NCBI RefSeq assembly: GCF_002950945.1
Contig: NZ_CP012673.1
Coordinates: forward strand, 9,624,501 to 9,688,500
Origin: Sorangium cellulosum
Lineage (GTDB): Bacteria; Myxococcota_A; Polyangia; Polyangiales; Polyangiaceae
Direction of reading: 5' to 3'
Length of the DNA: 64,000 nucleotides
In this document: piece by piece, positions 27,971-37,633 of the stretch
Layout: every line of letters starts with the position of its first letter
How positions within the stretch are numbered: position 1 is the first letter of the stretch
Translations under genes and position numbers: made by a program
Notes under the pieces: model-generated
What the model was told of the DNA's origin: nothing
Databases searched by the model: none
The model's input: only the letters and a program-made list of their open reading frames with translations

Positions 27971-29599
27971 ATGCTCGCCGGCCGCATGATGGATTACCCG
28001 CTGACGCTGACGCACTTCCTCGATCGGGCGAGGACCTACCACGCCCGCTGCGAGATCGTGACCCAGAACCCGGACAGGACGCTCGCGCGCGCCACGTACG
28101 CCGATCTCCACCGCCGCGCCTCGAAGCTCGCGCACGCCCTCGCGCGGCTCGGCGTCCGCGCGGGCGACCGCGTCGCGACGCTCTGCTGGAACCACGCCCG
28201 GCACCTGGAGCTCTACCTCGGCGTCCCCGCGCTCGGCGCGGTCGTCCACACCCTCAACCTGCGCCTCCACCCGAACGAGCTTTCGTACATCGCCTCGCAC
28301 GCCGAGGACAAGGTCATCGTCGTCGACCGCTCCCTGCTCCCGCTCTTCCGCAAGTTCGCGCCCCAGGTCCGCTGTATCCAGCGCGTCCTCGTGATCGGCG
28401 ACGACGGGCCCGTGGACGGCGACGGGCTCGACTACGAGGCGCTGCTCGCGCCCGAGCCGGACGACTTCGACTTCCCGCGGCTCGACGAGCGCTCCGCCGC
28501 CATGATCTGCTACACGTCCGGCACGACCGGAAACCCCAAGGGCGTCGTCTACAGCCACCGCTCGATCGTCCTGCACACGCTGGTCTCGTGCATGCACGAC
28601 GCGCTCGGCTTCCGCGAGAGCGACGTCGTGCTGCCGGTGGTCCCCATGTTCCACGCGATGGCCTGGGGGCTGCCGTACGCGGCGGTGGCGACCGGCGCCA
28701 GGATCGTCCTCCCCGGCCCGCACCTCGACCCCGCGTCGCTGCTCGACCTGATGGCGAGAGAGCGCGTCACGTTCGCCGCCGGCGTCCCCACGATCTGGCT
28801 CGGCATCCTCGCGCTGCTCGACGAGCACCCGAAGCGCTGGGATCTCTCGTCGCTGCGCTCGACGGTGATCGGCGGCGCCGCCGCGCCGCCGTCGCTCATC
28901 GACGGCTTCCTCTCGCGCCATGGGATCGAGGTCACACACGCCTGGGGCATGACCGAGACGAACCCGCTCGGCACCGTCGCCCGCCTCCGGAGCAGCCTCG
29001 GCCTGGACCCCGCCGCGTCGCTCGCCGCGCGCGCGTCGCAAGGCTTCCCGGTCCCGCTGGTCGACCAGCGCCACGTCGGCCCCGACGACCGGCCGCTCCC
29101 CTGGGACGGCGAGAGCATGGGCGAGCTCGAGGTGCGCGGCCCCTGGGTCGCCTCGTCGTACCTCGGCGGCGAGGGGGAAGACCGCTTCACGAAGGACGGC
29201 TGGTTCAAGACCGGCGACGTCGTGACGATCGACGCCGCGGGTTACATGCGCATTACCGATCGCGCGAAGGACGTGATCAAGTCGGGCGGCGAGTGGATCA
29301 GCTCGGTCGCGCTCGAGAACGCGCTCATGAGCCATCCCGCGGTCCTCGAGGCCGCCGTGTTCGCCGCGCGCCACCCGATCTGGGGCGAGCGCCCGCTCGC
29401 CGCCGTCGTGCTCCGGCAGGGCAAGACGGTCTCGAAGGACGAGCTCCACGCCCACCTCGAGCCCCGCTTCGCGAAGTACTGGCTCCCCGAGGACTACCTC
29501 TTCCTCGAGCGCATCCCGCGCACCTCGACCGGCAAGTTCCTGAAGTCGAAGCTGCGCGAACAGTTCGGCGACCTCTTGGAGAAGAAGGCCTCCGGCTGA
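27971..29599 (+). CDS. Fatty-acyl-CoA ligase (AMP-forming)
   Basis: A 542-aa acyl-adenylate ligase. It carries the P-loop-like YTSGTTGNPKGV, the A5 motif WGMTETNPLGT, and YMRITDRAKDVIKSGGEWIS (hinge and C-terminal domain), plus the catalytic Lys in PRTSTGKFLK. The length and the MLAGRMMDYPLTLTHFLDRA start fit medium/long-chain fatty acid-CoA ligases of the FadD3/DmdB-like type. It activates a carboxylic acid as acyl-AMP and transfers it to CoA; the chain length is not readable. A strong AAGGAGG lies 9 nt before the ATG. It is separate from the RHS gene that follows. Confidence 0.93.
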   Translation: MLAGRMMDYPLTLTHFLDRARTYHARCEIVTQNPDRTLARATYADLHRRASKLAHALARLGVRAGDRVATLCWNHARHLELYLGVPALGAVVHTLNLRLHPNELSYIASHAEDKVIVVDRSLLPLFRKFAPQVRCIQRVLVIGDDGPVDGDGLDYEALLAPEPDDFDFPRLDERSAAMICYTSGTTGNPKGVVYSHRSIVLHTLVSCMHDALGFRESDVVLPVVPMFHAMAWGLPYAAVATGARIVLPGPHLDPASLLDLMARERVTFAAGVPTIWLGILALLDEHPKRWDLSSLRSTVIGGAAAPPSLIDGFLSRHGIEVTHAWGMTETNPLGTVARLRSSLGLDPAASLAARASQGFPVPLVDQRHVGPDDRPLPWDGESMGELEVRGPWVASSYLGGEGEDRFTKDGWFKTGDVVTIDAAGYMRITDRAKDVIKSGGEWISSVALENALMSHPAVLEAAVFAARHPIWGERPLAAVVLRQGKTVSKDELHAHLEPRFAKYWLPEDYLFLERIPRTSTGKFLKSKLREQFGDLLEKKASG

Positions 29600-29814
29600 G
29601 GCGACCGCGCGCGGCGGGGCGCAGGCCGGGCTCATGCTCGGCCCGCAGCGCCGACAGGCGTAAGGCCGCGGGGCGGCCCGGCCACCCCGCAATCCTCCGG
29701 TTGCTCCGCACCTCATTGCGTCCCTGCCGCAACGGGCTTCACCTGTCGGCCTGCGGCGTGGTGAGGCGCCGATGGCGGCACAATCAACACAGCATATCTG
29801 TCCAGGAGTTCGCG

Positions 29815-30225
29815 ATGAAGCGCCCTTCCACCTCGGCGCAGCTCATGCTGCTTTTCGTGCTGGCGATGCTCTCGTGCACCGGTGATAAGGCCCCAAGCCT
29901 CGGCTGGGCAGCGCAGGCATCGAACGAGGAGATGCCCCCCGAGCAGCCCAAGCCGTTCAAGCTGCCTGAAGATACCATCGTCCCAGCAACGGGAGCGGCT
30001 TCGCTGCCGGGCTCGGGTCAGGTGACCCCGGACGGGGCATATACTTACCGGCTGCCGCTCGAGGTGCCGCCCGGGCGCGGCATCCAGCCAAGCCTCGCCA
30101 TCACGTACTCGAGTCGCGCCGGTAACGGCCCGCTGGGGGTCGGCTTTTCGTTGAGCGGCCTCTCGTCGATCCAGCGTTGCCACAAGACGATCGCGATCGA
30201 CGGGGTCGTCGACGGGATCGGATGA
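29815..30225 (+). pseudogene. 5' fragment of RHS/SpvB polymorphic toxin (frame-broken)
   Basis: 136 codons beginning MKRPSTSAQ with a lipoprotein signal (LLFVLAMLSC), AGGAG upstream, and then the SpvB N-terminal domain: SGQVTPDGAYTYRLPLEVPP, SLAITYSSRAGNGPLGVG, FSLSGLSSIQRC. Just after the GLSS..RC motif the frame ends in TGA (30223-30225), where intact SpvB proteins continue for over a hundred residues. The stop overlaps the ATG of the next ORF (ATGA), which resumes at a later part of the SpvB domain. So this is the front of a single gene broken by an internal deletion with frame change, or a split two-ORF version. Confidence 0.8.
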
Positions 30226-33200
30226 CGAAGGAACAGGACCGCTATGGTAACGCCATCACCTATTCCTACGCCGACTTCGGGGGAGGAGGCGAGGAGCCGA
30301 CGGAGATCCTCGCTGCGAAAATCGAGTACCTGGGCCACAGGATCGAGTTCAGGTACGACCAGGATGCTCCCGAAGTCGTGCGGCGGAAGGACAAAGCGAC
30401 GTTCTACACGGCCGGTGTCGCGAGGAAGGGACACGGGCTCCTGCGGCGGATCGAGGTCCACCCCTCGGAACCTTCACGAGGAGGCCTGTACTGGGCCTAC
30501 GATCTCGCTTATCACATCATGAGCCCTGCGACAGGGCGACCGTTGCTCTCCGAGGTGAAGCGCCGCGGGCTCGGGGACTCCTCCGTGGCGCGATCGTTCC
30601 ACTGGTCTCGACGTAAGGAGTGGTTCCGGGAGGCCTACCGCGAGGAGCACCCCTGGTTCACCAGCGCAGCGCACCCGCTCGTGCTCGACGTCGACGGCGA
30701 CGGCAAAGACGAGGTGCTGTTCCGAACGACGGATGACGAGGCGCGGTACGTCCTCCTGCGCAGCCCCTCCGGGACCGCGCCGCTCAGCTCCCGCGAGGTG
30801 CTCGCGAGCCCATCCGCCTTCGAGGGCGCAGACCTGCGGAACGCCAAGGCGGTGGACGCCGGGGGAGACGGCACGAACGAGCTCTTCACGTGGAACCGCC
30901 GCACGGGCCAGTTCGAGATGTACGCCTGGACAGGCGCCACGTTCGATCCGACCGGGACCACGGTGCCCATGTCCCCCGATCTCGGCTCGATCGAGGTCGG
31001 CGTGGAGCCCTTCCATTTCGCTGACGTGGACGGCGACGGGCTCGCCGACATGCTCAAGCTGCTCGACAATGACGTGGACGGGGTATACGCACCGAGCTTC
31101 GTCGTCCGGCGCAACCTGCCGAGCGGTGACTTCGACTCCGCCGAAGCGACGGGGATCCATTTCGATGGCTCCAGCGCGCTCGACTTCGAGTCCGTCGCCC
31201 TCGACGTCCAGGGAGACGGACGAGCCGGCCTGTGGACGAAGCTGGGCTCCCACGCGTACTATCCCGATGACGCCGGAGCCTTCACCAGCGTGGAAGTTCC
31301 CCACTATGGCTGGTTCCCCATCCTCGACTCGGTCATGGCCGACCTGAACGGAGACGGTCTGCGGGACGCGCTGCTCTTCGAGGTGAACCCGTCGTCCGGC
31401 GGAATGAACACCGGATTCAACGTGTCGTGGAACACGGGCAAGGGGTTCATCGGGCCTCGGCTCCGCTACACGGGAACCCCCAACTACTGGTACCACAGCG
31501 CGCCCGTCTACCCTGCCGCGCTGCAGGTGGCTGACGTCGACGAGGACGGGCGCGACGACATCATCTCCGTACGCAATGACTTTCCCTACTCACCCGGCTT
31601 CGGAGATCACGCGGCGATCTATCTCCATCAGCTGCTCGTGTCGCCCGCGGCGCTGACGCGCTCCGACGCGACGGTGAGGACGACGCGGATCGCGACTCAT
31701 ACGGGGCGAATCGGAGCCGTGAGGCATGGCGACTTCAACGGCGACGGGTTGCTCGACCTGATGTATTTCGCGGAGCGGTGCACGAGCGGCGACGACGACG
31801 ACCCGGCGTCGGGCTGCGAGCCGGGCACACACGTGGGCAGCGTGCACGTGCTCCTCCAGCAGAGCACGGTCACCGACGTGGTGCAGGCGGTCCTCGACGG
31901 GGGCACCACGCGGCTGGAAGAGATCACGTATGCGCGGGAGTGGACGGACGCGCCGGAGCGCCCGTCGTGCGTGTACCCGCAGGTGTGCCGGCGGCGCGGC
32001 CTGCCGGTGGTGCGGGAGCACGTCGTCCACGAGGCGGCCGGCATCTCGCGGCGGCTCCAGTTCTCGTACGACGATCCGCGCTCGGACCTGCTCGGGCGCG
32101 GCTTCCTCGGGTTCGGAAGATTCCGGGTCTGGGAGCCCCACGTGCCGCGCGAGACCGTGACGACGTTCGATCACGGGACGCGCGTCGGCACGCGATACCC
32201 GTTCGCGCACCGCCCCGAGACGGTGACGGTGGTGACGCCCATCCTCGAGAGCGCCGCCAACGGGCCGACCGAGCGGCCCGGTACGGCGTTGGCGCGGGTC
32301 TCGCGCAGGACGGTGCGCTACGAGCCGCGCGAGCTGAACGGCGGCCTGACGCAGGTGGTGTTCCCGCGCGACTGGACGAGCCGGGAGTGGGAAGAGGAGG
32401 TGGCGATCGACTGGACGCCGGGGCGCGGCGTGCACATCACGGAGGTCGACGGCCCGGTGCAGGCGCCGCTGCGGGCGCGCTTCGGCGCGACCCGATTCGA
32501 CGACTGGGGCGGCCTGGAGCTGGAGACGAGCGAGACCGTGGGCGGGGTGCGGACGCAGGTGGAGACGGGCTACGAGCACCGGCTGGAGCCGTGGCTGCTG
32601 TCGCTGCCTGCGTGGCAGAAGGTGACATCGACGACTCCTGGAGGAGCGGCCTCGACGGTGCGGCGCACGGCGTTCGATCACAACGACGCGGGGAGGGTCG
32701 AGCGCGTCGAGGTCGAGCCGGTGTATCCCGCGGCGCCGCGCCTCGATGTGAACGCGTCGGTGCGCTACGACTACGATGCCGAAGGGCTGTTGCGGAAGGT
32801 GACGCAGACGGCGCCGGGGGTGCCGGCGCGCCGGCTGCACATCGCGTACGACGGGACGCCGGGGCACACGGCCCCGAGCGTGATCTGGGACGATCTCGGG
32901 CATGCGCAGTGGTTCGCGGTGGACACCAGCTTCGGCGTGGTGATGGCGGAGATGGACGCGAACGGGGTGCAGACGACCCGGGTCCACGACGCGTTCGGGC
33001 GGCTCGTGCGCCGCTCGGCGGACGGCGCGGGCGAGCAGACGTCGAGCTACGAGCGGCGGTGGGATGGGCTCACCGTGCGCACCTCGGACGGGACCGGGGC
33101 GAGCGCGGTCGTGGAGCTCGACCTCTCCGGCAGGCCGTGGCGCACGAGTCATGTCGGCCACGACGGGTCCACGCTCACCGTCGAGACCGTATACGACGCG

Positions 33201-36023
33201 TTCGGGCGCGTGATCCGTCGGAGCCGGCCGGCGCGCCGGATGGCGGAGGCGCAGTGGAGCCGGCAGGTCTACGACAGCCTGGGACGGCTGCTGAGGGCGG
33301 TCGGCCCTGACGGCGCGGCCACGCGCTACAAGCACTCGTTCTTCGAGACCGAGGCGTGGGATCCGAGGGGCAGCCACACCAAGCTGGTGCGCGATCTGGA
33401 CGGGCGTGTCGTGCAGAGCAGCTCGTACCTCGGGGCCACGGAGCTGTCGACGGCGGAGGACCACTTCCTCTACCACCACGCGAAAGAGCTCACGACCCAT
33501 TACGAGTACGGTCCTTTCGATCAGGTCGAGCGGATCATCGACCCGCTCTCGAACGTGACCGAGATCGAGTACGACGTGCGGGGGCGGCGCACGCGGCTCG
33601 TCGACCCGGACCAGGGGACGACGCGCTTTCACCACAACGGCCTCGGGGATCTGTGGCGCAAGGTCGAGGGCGGAGACGAGACGATCTACGAGCGCGACGC
33701 CATCGGCAGGCCATACCGCGTGACGGATGCCGACGGAACGACCGAGTACGTCTGGGATACGGCCGCGCACGGCATGGGGCGGCTCGCGGCCACCACGAGC
33801 CCGGACGGGACGACGACCGACTACGGCTACGATGAGCACGGCCGGCTGGAGCACCTGGGCTGGACCGTCGGCGGCCAGCCGTTCAAGCTGCGCGCCGGCT
33901 ACGATCCACACGGCAGGCTCGAGACGATGAGCTACCCGGAGATCCCGGGGGCGTCGCGGTTCACCGTCAAGCACACCTTTGACAGCCGCGGCTACCTCGA
34001 GCGCATCGCGGACGTGACCGCGGCCCCGGCGTCCGACGGGTCGTCGCTCTGGATCGTGAACGCGCGCAACGACGACGGGGCGCTGGTGCGGGCCACGTAC
34101 GGCAATGGCGTGGAGATGGAGCGCTCGTACCATCCGGTCACCGGTCACCTGGAGACGGTGGAGCAGCGCCTCGGCGGCAGCGTGCTGTCGGCGTTGCGGT
34201 ACGAGTACTACCCCGACGGCCGGGTGAAACACCGCACCGAGGTGGCGGGCGATCGCGGCGAGAGCTACGTCTACGACACGCTGCACCGGCTGCGCGCGTG
34301 GAGCCTCAACGCTGGCGATGTGAAGCAGACGACGGAGTACCGCTATGACGCGCTCGGGAACCTGACGCGCATGCTGGTGGGCGGCGAGGAGCGGGAGAGG
34401 AACGACTACCTCGATCCGCGGCCACACGCCGTGTCCTCGAACCTCGACGGCAGCTTCTTCTACGATGCGCGCGGGCGGCTCGAGCAGGACCCCGACCGGA
34501 GCCTCGCGTACACGAGCTTCGACCTACCCAGGGAGATCGCGACGGCCGCGGGGGTGACGCGCTTCGAGTACGACGCCGCGGGCGCGCGGGTGCGCAAGCA
34601 GGGGCCTGCGGGGACGACCGTCACGATCGGCGGGCTGTACCAGCGCCGTGAGGACGCGGGCGGGACGAAGCACGTCTTCCTGGTGCCAGGGAGCGACGGC
34701 CTGGCGGTGGCTCAGGTCGTCGTCGACGAGGCGAGCGGCGAACAGCAGGTGCAGTACCTGCACCACGACGCGCTCGGCAGCGTGACGCTGGTGACGGACG
34801 CTGACGGCGGCGCGGATGCGTCCGATCATGCGTACTACGAGCCGTTCGGGCGCCGGATCGCGCGCGACGGGGCGCCTTTCGGTGGGCCCACCGGCGACGT
34901 GCGGCTCGGGCTGACTGGCCACGAGCACGACGACGAGCTCGGGCTCATCAACATGAAGGGGCGAATCTACGACCCGAAGCTCAAGCGGGTGCTGACGCCC
35001 GACCCGCTGGTGTCGTTGCCCCTGTTCGGGCAGAGCTACAACCGCTACAGCTACGTGCTCAACGACCCGCTGAACCTCACCGATCCGACGGGTTTCGACC
35101 CGACCGGGCCCGACTGCACGACGTGCGGGCCCTGGGTGCCGCGGCAGCCGCCCTGGGACGAGGGTGACGGCGGGGGCGTGACCATCATCTCGGGCGGCGG
35201 CGGCGGTGCCGATGGGAAGTGGGGCGACGACCCGGACAACAACGAGGCGCCCCCGCCTCCGCCCCTCGTCCGGTCCGACGTCGACGGCTTCCAGAGCGCC
35301 GCGGCCGCTCCCTACCACGGCGGCTTCCTCGGCAAGCTGGTGCACGACCGCCAGCGCGACGAGCGGCTGCGCTACGAGGCCGACCAGCGCTCGGCGTTCC
35401 GCGGCGCCGTCATCGGCGCGGGCGCGGTGCTGGTCATCTGGTCGGGCGGTTATGCCCTGCTCGCCATCGAGGAGCTGTCGGTGTTCGGCAGCGCCATCGG
35501 GATGACCTCGACCCAGCTCGCGGCGGCCGGCGCCGCGAGCTTCACCACGAGGGCCGTGCCCGCGCTGCTCGGCGAGCTCTGGGTCCTCGAGGGCCTGCGC
35601 GACAACGACCCCGGCAGGGTGGCCGACGGGCTCATGATGGCCATGTCCGCTGGCGCGACCTACGGCCCGGGGCTGGGGTCGGGGCCGAGGGGTGGCGCAG
35701 ATCCAGGAGGTCACGGGCAGGTTCTACGGCACTATACGGATGAGGCAGGATTCAAGGCCATACGGGACTCCCAAATGCTCCTTCCCAACGCCAGAGGTCA
35801 GGTATTTGCCACAAAAGAAACCCTAAGCCCAATACAGGCATTTGGCCGACTCTTCCTCAGCCTTCAAACGCACACCGGCAGAGGAGAGTTCGTTATCGAG
35901 TTCACCCCCCGCCAGGGCGTCACGTTTTCTCCTGGGAAGCCAGGCGAATTGATTCACAGGGGCACGATTCGTTTCGGACGCCACGCGGACGTGCGCTACG
36001 CTGGCCCCAACCCCTACCAATGA
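30222..36023 (+). CDS. RHS-repeat polymorphic toxin with C-terminal ADP-ribosyltransferase-like domain
   Basis: 1933 aa from ATG 30222. Order: the end of an SpvB domain (DRYGNAITYSY), six FG-GAP-like repeats (LDVDGDGKDEVLF, ADVDGDGLADML, GDFNGDGLLDLMYF and others), a TcdB-like middle segment (GGTTRLEEITYAREW; LLGRGFLGFGRFRVWEP), then about 900 residues of YD/RHS repeats. The RHS core end is GLINMKGRIYDPKLKRVLTPD and YSYVLNDPLNLTDPTGFDP (about residue 1620). A hydrophobic stretch follows (about 1730-1750), and the toxin domain (about 1835-1933) starts HYTDEAGFKAIRDS and holds RGEFVIEFTP and GRHADVRYAGPNP, resembling HYD1-type ADP-ribosyltransferases. Upstream sequence is missing, so secretion may be lost. 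Confidence 0.88.
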   Translation: MTKEQDRYGNAITYSYADFGGGGEEPTEILAAKIEYLGHRIEFRYDQDAPEVVRRKDKATFYTAGVARKGHGLLRRIEVHPSEPSRGGLYWAYDLAYHIMSPATGRPLLSEVKRRGLGDSSVARSFHWSRRKEWFREAYREEHPWFTSAAHPLVLDVDGDGKDEVLFRTTDDEARYVLLRSPSGTAPLSSREVLASPSAFEGADLRNAKAVDAGGDGTNELFTWNRRTGQFEMYAWTGATFDPTGTTVPMSPDLGSIEVGVEPFHFADVDGDGLADMLKLLDNDVDGVYAPSFVVRRNLPSGDFDSAEATGIHFDGSSALDFESVALDVQGDGRAGLWTKLGSHAYYPDDAGAFTSVEVPHYGWFPILDSVMADLNGDGLRDALLFEVNPSSGGMNTGFNVSWNTGKGFIGPRLRYTGTPNYWYHSAPVYPAALQVADVDEDGRDDIISVRNDFPYSPGFGDHAAIYLHQLLVSPAALTRSDATVRTTRIATHTGRIGAVRHGDFNGDGLLDLMYFAERCTSGDDDDPASGCEPGTHVGSVHVLLQQSTVTDVVQAVLDGGTTRLEEITYAREWTDAPERPSCVYPQVCRRRGLPVVREHVVHEAAGISRRLQFSYDDPRSDLLGRGFLGFGRFRVWEPHVPRETVTTFDHGTRVGTRYPFAHRPETVTVVTPILESAANGPTERPGTALARVSRRTVRYEPRELNGGLTQVVFPRDWTSREWEEEVAIDWTPGRGVHITEVDGPVQAPLRARFGATRFDDWGGLELETSETVGGVRTQVETGYEHRLEPWLLSLPAWQKVTSTTPGGAASTVRRTAFDHNDAGRVERVEVEPVYPAAPRLDVNASVRYDYDAEGLLRKVTQTAPGVPARRLHIAYDGTPGHTAPSVIWDDLGHAQWFAVDTSFGVVMAEMDANGVQTTRVHDAFGRLVRRSADGAGEQTSSYERRWDGLTVRTSDGTGASAVVELDLSGRPWRTSHVGHDGSTLTVETVYDAFGRVIRRSRPARRMAEAQWSRQVYDSLGRLLRAVGPDGAATRYKHSFFETEAWDPRGSHTKLVRDLDGRVVQSSSYLGATELSTAEDHFLYHHAKELTTHYEYGPFDQVERIIDPLSNVTEIEYDVRGRRTRLVDPDQGTTRFHHNGLGDLWRKVEGGDETIYERDAIGRPYRVTDADGTTEYVWDTAAHGMGRLAATTSPDGTTTDYGYDEHGRLEHLGWTVGGQPFKLRAGYDPHGRLETMSYPEIPGASRFTVKHTFDSRGYLERIADVTAAPASDGSSLWIVNARNDDGALVRATYGNGVEMERSYHPVTGHLETVEQRLGGSVLSALRYEYYPDGRVKHRTEVAGDRGESYVYDTLHRLRAWSLNAGDVKQTTEYRYDALGNLTRMLVGGEERERNDYLDPRPHAVSSNLDGSFFYDARGRLEQDPDRSLAYTSFDLPREIATAAGVTRFEYDAAGARVRKQGPAGTTVTIGGLYQRREDAGGTKHVFLVPGSDGLAVAQVVVDEASGEQQVQYLHHDALGSVTLVTDADGGADASDHAYYEPFGRRIARDGAPFGGPTGDVRLGLTGHEHDDELGLINMKGRIYDPKLKRVLTPDPLVSLPLFGQSYNRYSYVLNDPLNLTDPTGFDPTGPDCTTCGPWVPRQPPWDEGDGGGVTIISGGGGGADGKWGDDPDNNEAPPPPPLVRSDVDGFQSAAAAPYHGGFLGKLVHDRQRDERLRYEADQRSAFRGAVIGAGAVLVIWSGGYALLAIEELSVFGSAIGMTSTQLAAAGAASFTTRAVPALLGELWVLEGLRDNDPGRVADGLMMAMSAGATYGPGLGSGPRGGADPGGHGQVLRHYTDEAGFKAIRDSQMLLPNARGQVFATKETLSPIQAFGRLFLSLQTHTGRGEFVIEFTPRQGVTFSPGKPGELIHRGTIRFGRHADVRYAGPNPYQ

Positions 36024-36035
36024 TTGGTGAGCAAC

Positions 36036-36434
36036 ATGTTTTCATCTTCCTGCCCCGCAGAACTCATCGCGCTGCTGCGTGCGATTGTCGAGGCAAAGTT
36101 CCACAATGATCCGAACGATCTTGAGGTACCAGGGAGCCCGATCCTTGCAAGAGTGGCCATCCGCATTCGAGACGAAGTCATCGCCGAGGCAGTGGACCGC
36201 GGAGGCGCGGCAGCTGAGGAAACATGGCGAGAGTGGATGAACCTCGGACCGGATCGGGAGGAATGGGCGACCGCCAAGAAATATGCCGCAGCCACGTGGA
36301 GGAGCGCATGGGGCAAGTGGTCCGACACTGACAGGCGCACGGCTGCCGAGGATCTCCTGAGCCCGTTCAAGCCTGACGAAGCCACAATGATCAAGTTTCT
36401 TGACGAGGTCGCAGCAGCCATTGAACACATCTGA
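36036..36434 (+). CDS. Candidate immunity protein for the RHS toxin
   Basis: A 132-aa acidic helical protein whose ATG lies 13 nt after the toxin stop; GGTGAG provides a ribosome-binding site. GTG 36027 is another start. It has no recognised family: ELIALLRAIVEAKFHNDP, RIRDEVIAEAVDRGG, EEWATAKKYAAATWRSAWG, DDL-like SDTDRRTAAEDLLSPFKP. Position immediately after an RHS toxin tip and a composition with visibly lower GC than the RHS core are the basis for calling it immunity. Partner binding is inferred. Confidence 0.7.
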   Translation: MFSSSCPAELIALLRAIVEAKFHNDPNDLEVPGSPILARVAIRIRDEVIAEAVDRGGAAAEETWREWMNLGPDREEWATAKKYAAATWRSAWGKWSDTDRRTAAEDLLSPFKPDEATMIKFLDEVAAAIEHI

Positions 36435-36513
36435 TCCAGGAATCACCACACCCCGCCCGCTGCATCGAACACGCTCGCAAAGACGGGCTGCCTCAAGCGA
36501 CAACTGGTTCCAA

Positions 36514-36993
36514 ATGACATCAGTAGACGCACTCCAGATCCTCAATCAATTTGCATCTCTACAGGGACACCTGGTACGAAAATTCTTACACCTGTATGAC
36601 CCAAAGGACCGCGAGAGGTTCCGCGACGTACCCAACGGAACGCTGTCAGTAAACGGCAGAACATGGTCTCACCAACGACACGGAGCCGGCGTTACATTTA
36701 CAGACTCCAACAACACTCGAGTAAACGCGCACGTCGGGATGACCGAACACCCGGAAGGAATCGACAGCGGACGAATACTTGAGTACCTCGAATCACTTGA
36801 CATCACCACCGTAAGCTTTGATAACCGCGACTACAGCGCAACAATTCACGACATCAACAACCTAATAAATGACATGACGCAACGAGGACTACTTCGGACC
36901 GTAACGACACAAGGACGTTTTCCGCACCAAATGTTTAAGTTAACACATGTTTCAAACATTCAACGCGATGGCGGTAATATCCCCGTTTCCTGA
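36514..36993 (+). CDS. Second candidate immunity protein (DUF6896-like)
   Basis: A 159-aa protein, 79 bp after the first immunity gene, on the same strand, with many A/T-ending codons (about the lowest GC in the window). The sequence includes LVRKFLHLYDPKDRERFRDV, GTLSVNGRTWSHQRHGAGVT, VNAHVGMTEHPEGIDSGRIL and EYLESLDITTVSFDNRDY, resembling the DUF6896 group often found beside RHS or other polymorphic toxins. It may protect against a toxin tip that has been replaced (an orphan immunity gene). The start ATG 36514 has no clear ribosome-binding site. Confidence 0.65.
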   Translation: MTSVDALQILNQFASLQGHLVRKFLHLYDPKDRERFRDVPNGTLSVNGRTWSHQRHGAGVTFTDSNNTRVNAHVGMTEHPEGIDSGRILEYLESLDITTVSFDNRDYSATIHDINNLINDMTQRGLLRTVTTQGRFPHQMFKLTHVSNIQRDGGNIPVS

Positions 36994-37139
36994 ACGTGTT
37001 GGTCGAGCCGAGCGAGCCGCGCGACCTAACCTGCGGCGTGATGCAGGCGAAGACTTCGCCGCGCGCCGCTCTCCTGGAGAAGGCCTCCGCCCGAAGCGCC
37101 CACCCCGCGGCGCCGCGGGGCGCCGTGCTACGCTGGCCC

Positions 37140-37601
37140 ATGGCCGAAGCGCCCCCCGAAGACCTCGCCGCCGCGCTCAACGCCGCCGGCCTCGACGGCT
37201 GGATGACCGCCATGGGCCTCCAGCTGACCCGCGCCACGCGCGACGAGGTCGAGGCCGAGCTCACGATCGGCCCGCAGCACCGGCAGGCGTACGGCATCGT
37301 GCACGGCGGCGTCCACGCGGGCATCGTCGAGACGCTCGCGTCGATCGGCGCGGCGCTCCACGCTTTGCCGGAGGGCCGCTCGATCGTCGGCGTCGAGAAC
37401 CACACGAGCTTCCTGCGCGCCGTCCGGTCAGGCCGCCTCCGCGCCGTCGCGCGGCCGATCGATCGCGGCCGGCGCACCCAGGTCTGGGAGGTCTCGGTTC
37501 ACGACGACGACGGCCGCCTCTGCGCCTCCGGGCGCGTGCGCCTGCTCGTGCTCGAGCCGGACGCCGTGCTCGCCGGCCAGCGCGCCGGCGCGCCCGGCTG
37601 A
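37140..37601 (+). CDS. PaaI-type hotdog thioesterase
   Basis: A 153-aa hotdog-fold protein: the acyl-CoA thioesterase signature is IVHGGVHAGIVETLASIGA (catalytic Gly-Gly and Glu/Asp region), with VGVENHTSFLRAVRSG and LRAVARPIDRGRRTQVWEVS. It resembles the PaaI/YdiI/MenI group, hydrolysing aryl- or acyl-CoA. The start is placed at MAEAPPEDL; the ORF extends upstream through Arg-rich codons with no homology. It precedes the PLP enzyme gene by 33 bp on the same strand and may be cotranscribed with it. Confidence 0.85.
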   Translation: MAEAPPEDLAAALNAAGLDGWMTAMGLQLTRATRDEVEAELTIGPQHRQAYGIVHGGVHAGIVETLASIGAALHALPEGRSIVGVENHTSFLRAVRSGRLRAVARPIDRGRRTQVWEVSVHDDDGRLCASGRVRLLVLEPDAVLAGQRAGAPG

Positions 37602-37633
37602 CCCTACCGCCGCCGCCCCCGCGAGGTGCCGTC

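Noticed and set aside
31590..34427. 945-codon open frame opposite the RHS gene
   Set aside because: Antisense shadow of RHS repeats; the plus-strand frame has clear YD and FG-GAP repeats.
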